Positions 8,988 through 17,935 of a DNA stretch of 64,000 bases are shown in pieces. A program made the position numbers and the translations under genes. The notes below the pieces were generated by a model. That model worked only from the letters and a program-made list of their open reading frames with translations, was not told the origin of the DNA and searched no databases. Position 1 is the stretch's first letter. Each line of letters starts with the position of its first letter. Source of the stretch: an uncultured Collinsella sp. (GTDB lineage Bacteria > Actinomycetota > Coriobacteriia > Coriobacteriales > Coriobacteriaceae); the NCBI GenBank assembly GCA_959027945.1, contig CAUFRO010000002.1, positions 35,598-99,597 on the forward strand, in the 5' to 3' direction.

Positions 8988-9441
8988 AGAGGAGGTTGAG
9001 GGGGAGCTGGGGAGCGTCACCCCAGAGCTTTTCGAGACGGTAGAAGTCGCGCGCCTCGGGAGTGAAGACGTGGACGACAACCGAACCATAGTCCATGAGC
9101 ATCCAGGTCTTCTGCTCGCGACCCTCGATGGAGAACGGGTGCTCGCCGCAAGCCTCGGCGACCTTCTCCTCGATCTCATCGACGATAGAATCGACCTGGC
9201 GGTTGTTGGTACCGGTGGCAAGCACAAAGTAGTCGCATACGTCGGAAAGCTCGGTCAGGTCGAGCACCTGAACGTCCTCGCCCTTCTTGTCGTAGGCGGC
9301 CTGCGCGGCGGCGCGGGCGACATCCTCGGCGGCGACACCGCTCGCGGACAGCGAGGCGGCAGTGCGGTCGGACGTGGCGACGAAGCTCTTGTGCTCCACA
9401 CCTTCAAGAATCTGCTCGTCGGTCATGGTCTCGTCGGCCAT
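8986..9441 (-). CDS. rsfS: Ribosomal silencing factor RsfS
   Basis: This 151-residue Iojap-family protein binds L14 on the 50S subunit and blocks joining with 30S when nutrients are low. The conserved core is DVQVLDLTELSDVCDYFVL, then TGTNNRQVDSIVDEIEEKV and DYGSVVVHVFTPEARDFYRLEKLWGD in the C-terminal half. About 40 residues at the N-terminus are an extra, Ala-rich extension compared with the usual ~110-120-residue form. AGAGG lies six bases before the ATG. It follows yqeK and nadD in the common cluster. Confidence 0.94.
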   Translation of the reverse strand: MADETMTDEQILEGVEHKSFVATSDRTAASLSASGVAAEDVARAAAQAAYDKKGEDVQVLDLTELSDVCDYFVLATGTNNRQVDSIVDEIEEKVAEACGEHPFSIEGREQKTWMLMDYGSVVVHVFTPEARDFYRLEKLWGDAPQLPLNLL

Positions 9442-9468
9442 GGAATACCTCTTTCTAGACAGCCCGAG

Positions 9469-10077
9469 CTAGCGCAGCTGGGCGTAATGGTTGTAAATCG
9501 TAATAGCTGTGGGATAAAGATAGCGCCCGGACTGGATCACATAGACCAAACCCTGCGCAAAACAGGAGAAGAACAACTCATCGAGCGTCGACTCCCCCAC
9601 CATCTTGCGCAGCGCATGGGCATAGTCGCCGTGGCGGTTGGGCTCGATGGCATCGGCCACAAAGACCACCATATCGAGCGGCGTCATGTCGCAGGCACCC
9701 ACGGTGTGACGGTCGACAGCCTGAAAGACCGCCGACGACAGCTCGGGAAAGAGCTGCGGAAGCTCATAGGCGGCAACCGGGCCATGCAAAAGCGGCGTCG
9801 CGGCAGACGGAGAGCCGGCAATCTTAATACCGTAATGCAGAGCGCGCGTGACCAGCTCGTCGTCGGAGAGCACCTTGTCCCAGTCATGGATCAGGCCGGC
9901 GGCAGCGGCATCAAAGCGGTCAACGCCGTAGACCTCGGCCAGATGAAGTGCGGTCTCGGCAACACCCAGCGAATGCACATAGCGCTTGCGCTTATCCTTC
10001 ATGCGAACATCGAGCAGCTCTTGAATGCGCTTGAGCAGCGCGCGCTCATCGCCCTCAAACTGATCCTCTACCGACAA
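9469..10077 (-). CDS. yqeK: HD-domain hydrolase YqeK (probable Ap4A hydrolase)
   Basis: This 202-residue HD-superfamily protein has His35 in KRYVHSLGVAETA, His64-Asp65 in GLIHDWDK, and later DRHTVGA and VFVADAIEPNR, as expected for the metal site. YqeK proteins hydrolyse diadenosine tetraphosphate symmetrically. The TTG start at 10077 has a GGGGG site overlapping the end of nadD. It lies between nadD and rsfS, its usual place. Confidence 0.92.
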   Translation of the reverse strand: MSVEDQFEGDERALLKRIQELLDVRMKDKRKRYVHSLGVAETALHLAEVYGVDRFDAAAAGLIHDWDKVLSDDELVTRALHYGIKIAGSPSAATPLLHGPVAAYELPQLFPELSSAVFQAVDRHTVGACDMTPLDMVVFVADAIEPNRHGDYAHALRKMVGESTLDELFFSCFAQGLVYVIQSGRYLYPTAITIYNHYAQLR

Positions 10078-10089
10078 CGTAGACCCCCA

Positions 10090-10767
10090 TCACTCAAAAT
10101 CTTCTTGGCCCAAATCGGCATATAGCCTGCGTTTGCGAATGTAGCCGAGCACGGACTCGCTCGTAAGATAGCGCACGCTCATGCCGCGGGCAACTCGCTT
10201 ACGAATGTTCGTCGAGCTGATCGCCAGCGCCGGAATCTGAATATAGCGCACGTCGAACGGCAGTCCCGACTCTTTGATTCGGGCACGCGCCGTATCGATA
10301 TCAAAGCCCGGTCGCGTCGCAGCAATAAAGGTGGCAAGCTCAGCGATTCGTTCGGCATCATGCCAGGTCACAATATCGATAATCGCGTCGGCGCCCGTAA
10401 TAAAGTAGAGCTTTACCTGCGGCGGGTAAAAGTCGCGAAGGGCATGAAGCGTATCGGCCGTATAGGTTACACCCGGACGGTCGATCTCGAACCGGCTCGC
10501 CAAAAAGGCCGGGTTCGCGGCGGTGGCGAGGACCGTCATGGCATAACGGTCCTCGGCAGGCGTCACCGGCTTGTCAAGCTTAAAGGCAGGAGAGCCCGCC
10601 GGCATAAAGAGCACAGCGTCCAAGTCGAGGGACTCGCGCGCCTGCTCGGCGGTCACCAGGTGCCCGTAATGGATGGGATCAAAGGTGCCACCCATAATGC
10701 CAAGCCTAAACTCCTGCCCGTCCTCTAGAGGAAGCTCGGGCAGACCGATTCCACCGCGCAGCGACAT
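10090..10767 (-). CDS. nadD: Nicotinate-nucleotide adenylyltransferase
   Basis: This 225-residue enzyme adenylates nicotinate mononucleotide in NAD synthesis. The nucleotidyltransferase signature GGTFDPIHYGH is at residues 26-36 and the second motif ISSTNIRKRV is near the C-terminus. It starts 3 bases after the obgE stop, indicating coupling. About 20 N-terminal residues precede the usual family start, ahead of RLGIMGGTFDP. Confidence 0.95.
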   Translation of the reverse strand: MSLRGGIGLPELPLEDGQEFRLGIMGGTFDPIHYGHLVTAEQARESLDLDAVLFMPAGSPAFKLDKPVTPAEDRYAMTVLATAANPAFLASRFEIDRPGVTYTADTLHALRDFYPPQVKLYFITGADAIIDIVTWHDAERIAELATFIAATRPGFDIDTARARIKESGLPFDVRYIQIPALAISSTNIRKRVARGMSVRYLTSESVLGYIRKRRLYADLGQEDFE

Positions 10768-10770
10768 GGC

Positions 10771-12249
<1,479 letters not shown>

Positions 12250-12252
12250 CTA

Positions 12253-12296
12253 CAAAAAGAGGGAGACCCTTGAATCCTAAAACTCAAGTGCCTCCC
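12253..12296 (-). terminator. Intrinsic terminator between rpmA and obgE
   Basis: A stem of GGGAGACCCTTGA (12261-12273) with TCAAGTGCCTCCC (12284-12296) is followed on the minus strand by TCTTTTTG. It lies just before the obgE ribosome site, so ribosomal-protein transcription probably ends or is attenuated here. Confidence 0.75.
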
Positions 12297-12321
12297 ACAT
12301 ATGTGCTCTATGAAGGGTGAA

Positions 12322-12579
12322 TTACGCGTTCGCGAGCGGGCGTACGCTGACCCTGTGCTTGATACCCTTGTGGAACTCAACGGTACCGTCGACCAGCGCG
12401 AACAGCGTGTCGTCCTTGCCACGGCCAACGTTCTCACCCGCGTGGATGTGAGTGCCGTGCTGACGGACGAGAATCGTGCCCGTGGTTACCGTCTGGCCGG
12501 CATAGCGCTTCGTGCCAAGGCGCTGACCGCGGGAGTCACGGCCATTACGGGAGGAACCGAGTCCTTTTTTGTGTGCCAT
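12322..12579 (-). CDS. rpmA: 50S ribosomal protein L27
   Basis: This 85-residue L27 is standard: [16 protein letters not shown] at the N-terminus reaches toward the peptidyl transferase centre. There is no cleavable Firmicute-type N-terminal extension. It follows rplU after 33 bases and shares its promoter. Confidence 0.97.
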   Translation of the reverse strand: MAHKKGLGSSRNGRDSRGQRLGTKRYAGQTVTTGTILVRQHGTHIHAGENVGRGKDDTLFALVDGTVEFHKGIKHRVSVRPLANA

Positions 12580-12612
12580 TGTGTATACCTACTCTTTCGT
12601 TACGAGTGTAAT

Positions 12613-12987
12613 CTACTCGGCGACGGGAGCCTCGGCAACAGCCTCGGCCTCTGCCTTGACAGCCTTCTTGGCGCGGGACGTAGCCTGGACCTTCACGATC
12701 TTCAGCTTGGTGAGCTGCTGACGGTGACCCTTCAGACGACGATAGCGCTTACGCTTGTGGAACTTGAAGACCAGCTGCTTCTCGCCCTTGAACTGCTCAA
12801 CGATCTGAGCGGTAACCTTGGCCTTGGCCAGCTTGTCGGGATCGGTGACGATCTTCTTACCATCGTTGAGGAAGATGACCGGCAGGGTGACCTTGTCGCC
12901 CTCATTGCCCTCGATCTTCTCGACGGTGATGACATCGTCGGTGGCGACCTTGTACTGCTTGCCGCCCGTGTTAACGATTGCGTACAT
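12613..12987 (-). CDS. rplU: 50S ribosomal protein L21
   Basis: This 124-residue protein begins MYAIVNTGGKQYKVATDDVI, the L21 signature, with KRKRYRRLKGHRQQLTKLKI near the end. A C-terminal Ala/Glu/Lys-rich tail of about 20 residues extends past the usual ~103 residues. The chosen ATG (12987) has GAAGGG eight bases upstream; an in-frame ATG at 13008 would add seven residues and lacks a site. Confidence 0.96.
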   Translation of the reverse strand: MYAIVNTGGKQYKVATDDVITVEKIEGNEGDKVTLPVIFLNDGKKIVTDPDKLAKAKVTAQIVEQFKGEKQLVFKFHKRKRYRRLKGHRQQLTKLKIVKVQATSRAKKAVKAEAEAVAEAPVAE

Positions 12988-13029
12988 GTTTACTTGCCCT
13001 TCATGCATCAGTTAGTGCAACAGCCGAAT

Positions 13030-13058
13030 ATAGTAGCAGGCGATAATACCCCCGTCAA
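13030..13058 (-). promoter_or_regulatory. Promoter of rplU-rpmA
   Basis: On the minus strand, TTGACG (13053-13058) and TACTAT (13030-13035) are spaced exactly 17 bases apart. The -35 box overlaps the last codons of the DUF2344 gene. A leader of roughly 35 bases would follow. Confidence 0.65.
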
Positions 13059-13867
13059 CGAGTATGTGGAGCAAATCCACAAGTTCGCACAGGTATGGGG
13101 CTGACGAGTCGGCCCTCGTCGTCCTCGCATGCTTGATTCTGACGCTCGACATCGTAGGAGCAGATGGTCACGAGGTCTTGCATACCGGTGGAAACAATAG
13201 GTGCATCGACGCCCGGGGTCAAGCCCTGCAACAAAACATCAGCAGCAGAAAGCAAAATCTCCGGACGCATGGAGCCCTCGTTGTCGGCATGGGTGTCGAG
13301 CATGAGCACCAGATGGTCCTCACACTCCCCCGCCGTGAGCTCATAGCCAACGAGCGTATGGTCCAGATCAAGTCGCTTGCTCTTTTTGCCGCGTGCGTAG
13401 TCGATGCCATGGCCTGCACGCAACGTGTCGATCGCGGCGCGTACCTCATCGGCGCTCACGGGCGCCTCGGGATCCAGGTGCAGGTCGATGCGATACGACA
13501 GGCGAGTGAGCTGAGCCGTGAGCGCCGGCGTGCGCACGTCGATGTAGGCAGCCTCGATAGGCGCCAGATCGGCAGGCGATGCAGCGGCCAGACGCTCAAA
13601 GGCCTCGTCAAGCGCGACGAACTCGGTCATAAACAGGTCATACCACTCGCAGGTCGACGACGTGCCCACGGGCAGCGCCGACGAAAAGCCCACGCGCATA
13701 TGCGGTGAGAAACCCTGCGTCACGGCATAGGGCAGGCCCGCACGGCGCACGATACGCTCAATGGTATGGATTAGTTCCAAATGGCCCAGGTACTTGAGGC
13801 GATCACGCTTGCCGTAGCGAACGCGCAGCCTAAAGAGCGTGGGATTGTCGGTCAAACGCTCACTCAT
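13055..13867 (-). CDS. TIGR03936/DUF2344 family, radical SAM-linked protein
   Basis: This 270-residue protein has the start of the family called 'radical SAM-linked protein' (FRLRVRYGKRDRLKYLGHLE, then VTQGFSPHMRVGFSSALPVG). Its function is unknown to me; members are always beside, or fused to, a B12-binding-type radical SAM enzyme, and the fold is thought to resemble tRNA-modifying proteins. Its ATG overlaps the TGA of that enzyme, so the two are made together. The rplU promoter lies inside its 3' end. Confidence 0.85.
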   Translation of the reverse strand: MSERLTDNPTLFRLRVRYGKRDRLKYLGHLELIHTIERIVRRAGLPYAVTQGFSPHMRVGFSSALPVGTSSTCEWYDLFMTEFVALDEAFERLAAASPADLAPIEAAYIDVRTPALTAQLTRLSYRIDLHLDPEAPVSADEVRAAIDTLRAGHGIDYARGKKSKRLDLDHTLVGYELTAGECEDHLVLMLDTHADNEGSMRPEILLSAADVLLQGLTPGVDAPIVSTGMQDLVTICSYDVERQNQACEDDEGRLVSPIPVRTCGFAPHTR

Positions 13868-15741
13868 GCGCGATCACCCATCAATACATTCTTGGCGTGG
13901 AGCGTGGGGCAGATTCCGCAACCGGTGCACGACGTGCGGGTGCAGTCGGGCGTCGTGACGCCCTCGAGCGAACGGCGGTATTCGCGCTCGAGGAAGCCGC
14001 GCGAGCAGCCGGGGCTCACGTGCTCCCAGGGCAGACGCCAGTCCAGCTCATAGGGCAGGTGCACGAGCTCGTTGAGGTCGATGCCGTTTTTGGCAGCGGC
14101 CTCCTTCCAGTTGTCGAGCGAAAAGTGCTCCACCCAGGCGTCGAAGCGCGAGCCCGCACGCCAGGCATCGATGATGACCGGCGTCATATCGCGACCGGCA
14201 CGGGAGAGCGCAGCCTCGATGAGCGAGGTCTCGGCATCGTGGTAATGCACGCGGACGGCACGGTTACGAACGCTCGTGATGAGCAGCTTCTGGCGGCGCT
14301 TGACGTCGTCGTAATCGAGCTGCGGGCACCACTGGAAGGGCGTTGCCGCCTTGGGGATGAACACCGAAACCGAGATAGACACCGAGATAGACCCGCGGCG
14401 CGCCTTGGGCACCACGGAACGGCCAAGCTCCAGCACGTGATCGGCCAGGTTGGCGATAGCCACGATGTCCTCATCGCGCTCGCCGGGAAGGCCCATCATG
14501 AAGTAGAGCTTCATGCGGTTCCAGCCGGCCTCGAAGGCTGCCTTGGCCGCGCGATCCAAGTCCTCCTCGGTCACGTTCTTGTTGATGATGTCGCGCATAC
14601 GCTGGCTGCCCGCCTCGGGCGCGAACGTCAGGCCGCCCTTCTTTTCGCCGGCGACCGACTCGGCCATATCCACGCCAAACGAATCCAGGCGCTGCGAGGG
14701 AATGGACACGCGAATGCCCGTGTCTTCCAGACGGCGGTTAAGGCGACCGAGCACATCGCGGATGCAGGAGTGGTCGGTCGTCGAAAGCGAGGTAAGCGAC
14801 ACCTCGTCATAGCCGGTCTTTTCCAGGCCCTGGATCACCGATGACACGATCTGGTCGGCCGAGCGCTCGCGTACCGGGCGATACGTCATGCCTGCCTGGC
14901 AAAAACGGCAGCCGCGGGCGCAGCCACGCAAGATCTCGATAGACAGGCGATCGTGGACGAGCTGCGCATACGGCACGCACGACTGAGAAAGCGGATTGGT
15001 GGCACCAAAGTCCTCGACGACGCGCTTGTAGACTACCGGCGGGACGTCCTTGCCCTCGCGCGGCACGGTGTAGCCATGCGGCGAGCAGGGCTCGTCATGA
15101 CGCACCTCATACAGGGATGGCACATAGGTGCCGGCGACCGTCGCGAGCTGCTCGACAATCTGAGCGCGCGAGACGCCCTCGTCGCGCAAGCGGCGATGCA
15201 GCTGGCAGATCTCGAGCAGCGACTCCTCGCCCTCGCCAATGAGGATGGCATCGAAGAATGCCGCGTACGGCTCGGGGTTATACACCGAGGGGCCACCGGC
15301 GACGATGATGGGATCGTCCTCGGTACGGTCGACAGCCAACAGCGGAATGCCAGCGAGATCGAGTGCCTCGAGGAAGTTCGTCACCGCCATCTCGTGCGGC
15401 ACATGCAGACCGACGATATCAAACGAAGCGACGGGGGCAGCACCTTCGAGCGACAGCAGCGGAATGCCCGCCTCGCGCATGGCGTCACCCATGTCGGGCC
15501 ACGGCACATAGCCGCGCTCACAGGAGATGCCCTCGGCCTGGTTAAGAATGTTGTAGAGGATGGCGATACCCTGGTTGGGCAGACCAACCTCGTACACATC
15601 CGGGTAGATCAAGCAGCAACGGTAGTCGGCATCGGCCTTGGAAAGCGTGCCCCACTCGTGATCGATATAGCGACTCGGCTTTTCGACCTTGGCGAGCAGC
15701 GGCTCAATTAAATGAAAACAGTCTTGGTATGCAACGCGCAA
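13864..15741 (-). CDS. TIGR03960 family radical SAM protein with B12-binding-like domain
   Basis: This protein of about 625 residues has the radical SAM cluster motif CARGCRFCQAG (CxxxCxxC) in its middle, after an N-terminal region typical of cobalamin-binding-like radical SAM enzymes. The C-terminus has further cysteines (CTRTSCTGCGICPT) that could hold a second iron-sulphur cluster. The substrate is unknown. I chose TTG at 15741 (AGGGG seven bases upstream) because an upstream start at 15804 would overlap the preceding gene. It is coupled to the DUF2344 partner by a 4-base overlap and sits near the ribosomal genes, as in many Firmicutes and Actinobacteria. Confidence 0.88.
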   Translation of the reverse strand: MRVAYQDCFHLIEPLLAKVEKPSRYIDHEWGTLSKADADYRCCLIYPDVYEVGLPNQGIAILYNILNQAEGISCERGYVPWPDMGDAMREAGIPLLSLEGAAPVASFDIVGLHVPHEMAVTNFLEALDLAGIPLLAVDRTEDDPIIVAGGPSVYNPEPYAAFFDAILIGEGEESLLEICQLHRRLRDEGVSRAQIVEQLATVAGTYVPSLYEVRHDEPCSPHGYTVPREGKDVPPVVYKRVVEDFGATNPLSQSCVPYAQLVHDRLSIEILRGCARGCRFCQAGMTYRPVRERSADQIVSSVIQGLEKTGYDEVSLTSLSTTDHSCIRDVLGRLNRRLEDTGIRVSIPSQRLDSFGVDMAESVAGEKKGGLTFAPEAGSQRMRDIINKNVTEEDLDRAAKAAFEAGWNRMKLYFMMGLPGERDEDIVAIANLADHVLELGRSVVPKARRGSISVSISVSVFIPKAATPFQWCPQLDYDDVKRRQKLLITSVRNRAVRVHYHDAETSLIEAALSRAGRDMTPVIIDAWRAGSRFDAWVEHFSLDNWKEAAAKNGIDLNELVHLPYELDWRLPWEHVSPGCSRGFLEREYRRSLEGVTTPDCTRTSCTGCGICPTLHAKNVLMGDRA

Positions 15742-15751
15742 CGGAAAACCC

Positions 15752-16681
15752 CTAAGCAGCGAGATCGGATGCGTCTTGGTAGGACGCCATAGGACGGGTA
15801 GCACCCGCGACCGTGGTCACCAGATCGCGAACGCGGGAGAACGTGGCAGTGACCACCTCGTTGGCACGGCTGTAGTCGACATCGCGCTCGTAGAGCGAAA
15901 CGAGCGCACGGCCCATGCCATAGGTGCCCGCGGCAGCAGTGAGCGCCTTGACGGCAAACCCAATATGCGGCGTCTGCTTGACGAGTGCGCGGGTGACCGC
16001 GCGGATCACAAGACCGCCGGCAAGCACGCCCGCGACCTCATAGCCGCGCTCAGGCTTAATGCCGCGTCCAAAGACGGCAGCGAGCTCAAAGAGCATGCCC
16101 ACCTGCGCCAGCGCCATAACGGGATAATCGGCGCCCGGCAAAAACACCAGCGCACCGGTCGCCATATTGGTGAGCGCGCACGAGGTGATGATACGATTGG
16201 CCGCCGCGATGCGCATAAAGGCAAAGTTCGCCGCAAAAGCCGTTTCCTTGTCGGTGCGATCGAGAATCCAGCGGGCAAGCGTCTCGAGCAGAAACGTCTT
16301 ATCGGTTGCCGCCACCACGCCAAGCATGGGCGTGGACTCCTCGATAAACGGCACCTCCACAGCAGACTCGGCAAGCACGCACACGGGCGCGCCGGCGATC
16401 ACGAGCTCCTGCACGGCACTCTCCAGGCGGTCGGAACCACACGAGAGCACCAGTACCACATCGGTATCGGTCTTTGGAGCAATTCGCTCCTCCCCCAGAC
16501 GCTCGACGCGCACAATGCCCGAGGTCGTCTGCGGCACAAAGGCGTCACGCACCGTCTCGGCCAGAAAGCGCGAGGCGGACGAATCCAGATAGACCGAGAC
16601 GCGCACCGGCGTATCGGAATCCTTCTTAACGGACGCGCCCATCTTAAAAGCGCGGGTCAGCTTATCTACGGGAATTTTCAT
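15752..16681 (-). CDS. DUF697-like membrane-associated protein
   Basis: This 309-residue protein resembles YcjF/DUF697 proteins in its second half, where hydrophobic stretches (ALTNMATGALVFLPGADYPVM, VAGVLAGGLVIRAVTRALV) carry the small-residue pattern of that family. The N-terminal half looks like an alpha/beta domain similar to the partner GTPase region but lacks a P-loop, so it is probably not a GTPase. Function is unknown. GGAGGGG precedes the ATG. It lies between rodA and the radical SAM gene, with gaps of 18 and 10 bases. Confidence 0.7.
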   Translation of the reverse strand: MKIPVDKLTRAFKMGASVKKDSDTPVRVSVYLDSSASRFLAETVRDAFVPQTTSGIVRVERLGEERIAPKTDTDVVLVLSCGSDRLESAVQELVIAGAPVCVLAESAVEVPFIEESTPMLGVVAATDKTFLLETLARWILDRTDKETAFAANFAFMRIAAANRIITSCALTNMATGALVFLPGADYPVMALAQVGMLFELAAVFGRGIKPERGYEVAGVLAGGLVIRAVTRALVKQTPHIGFAVKALTAAAGTYGMGRALVSLYERDVDYSRANEVVTATFSRVRDLVTTVAGATRPMASYQDASDLAA

Positions 16682-16699
16682 AGCAAACCCCTCCAGCGG

Positions 16700-17926
16700 T
16701 TACGCGGCGCCCGAACGATGCCGCCATATGGATTGTACGATACCCACCGTCAGCAGCTGAATCATCATCGAAGACGAACCGAAGCTAATAAACGGTAGCG
16801 GAATACCGGTAATCGGCATCATGCCGATGCACATGCCGATGTTTTCGAAGGTCTGGAACGCCCACATGCCAACGATGCCCACACACGAAAGACGCAAGAA
16901 CAGCGACTCACACTTAAAGGCGACGCGAATCGTCGAAAAGATCAGCAGCACGTAGAGGCACAGGAGCAAAAAGGAACCGCAAAAGCCAAAGGTCTCGGAT
17001 AGGAAGGCGAAGACAAAGTCGGTGTGGAACTCAGGCAGAAAGCCGCCGGCCGACTGCGTCGCATGGCCCAAACCCTTACCAAAGAAGCCGCCCGAGCCAA
17101 CGGCGATAAGCGACTGCTGCAGGTTGTAGGCATCGTCCGAATCGGCATTATCGGGGTCGATAAAGACCGTCAGGCGGTTCATCTGATACTGCTTGATGAG
17201 CACATCGTGGCCGAGCAACGAATCAAAGACCGAATCGAGCGCCAGGACGAGGGCCACCAGGCCCACAAGCAGGGCCAGGGTCGACAGCACCCATTCGCGG
17301 CGCGCACCGCTCATGCAGATGACGATGGCGCCCGAGACCAGCACGACCAGGCCCGAGCCCAGGTCGCCCATGGCAACGACGGCCAAAAACGGGATGGACA
17401 GCATGCCGCAGAGCTTGACGTAGTCGCGAACGGTATCGATGCGGCCGTTATACTGCGAGCCAAGCGTGGCGATAAAGAAGATGGTGATGAGCTTGGCAAG
17501 CTCGACCGGCTGGAATGTCAAGCCGATACCGGGAATCTTGATCCAGCCCGTCATGCCCAGACCGCCCGTATAGGACAGGCCCGGAATCTTGGGCGAGAAG
17601 ATCACGATCAGGTCGATGACGAGCAACGCCGTCGAGAAATTGGAAATACCGCGCAGATCGGTACGCCAGACCAACACCGCCAGCACCGCTCCGATGCCAA
17701 TTCCCAGCAGATGGCGTGAGAACGAGGCATCAGCCTTAAACTGCGAAGCCGACCAGATGATGATGGCACCGTAGGCGACGAGCGCCACAGTGGCCACGAG
17801 CACACCGATATGCACCTTTTGGCGAAACGTGCCGCGCGAGGCCGAAAGTTGCTTGTTGACGCGGTCCAGGCTGCTGCGAGAGCCAGTCTTGGTTGAACGG
17901 AACAGATCCGCCGGAGAAAAATCCAT
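16700..17926 (-). CDS. rodA: Rod-shape SEDS glycosyltransferase RodA
   Basis: This 408-residue polytopic protein polymerises lipid II into glycan strands during elongation, working with PBP2. About ten membrane helices are visible. The SEDS hallmarks are GWIKIPGIGLTFQPVELAK (residues ~130-150), DLGSGLVVL, and the C-terminal GIPLPFISFGSSSMM. About 40 basic residues precede the first helix. AGGAGG lies five bases before the ATG, nine bases after the PBP2 stop. RodA rather than FtsW is inferred from the mreBCD context. Confidence 0.93.
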   Translation of the reverse strand: MDFSPADLFRSTKTGSRSSLDRVNKQLSASRGTFRQKVHIGVLVATVALVAYGAIIIWSASQFKADASFSRHLLGIGIGAVLAVLVWRTDLRGISNFSTALLVIDLIVIFSPKIPGLSYTGGLGMTGWIKIPGIGLTFQPVELAKLITIFFIATLGSQYNGRIDTVRDYVKLCGMLSIPFLAVVAMGDLGSGLVVLVSGAIVICMSGARREWVLSTLALLVGLVALVLALDSVFDSLLGHDVLIKQYQMNRLTVFIDPDNADSDDAYNLQQSLIAVGSGGFFGKGLGHATQSAGGFLPEFHTDFVFAFLSETFGFCGSFLLLCLYVLLIFSTIRVAFKCESLFLRLSCVGIVGMWAFQTFENIGMCIGMMPITGIPLPFISFGSSSMMIQLLTVGIVQSIWRHRSGAA

Positions 17927-17935
17927 CGCAACCTC

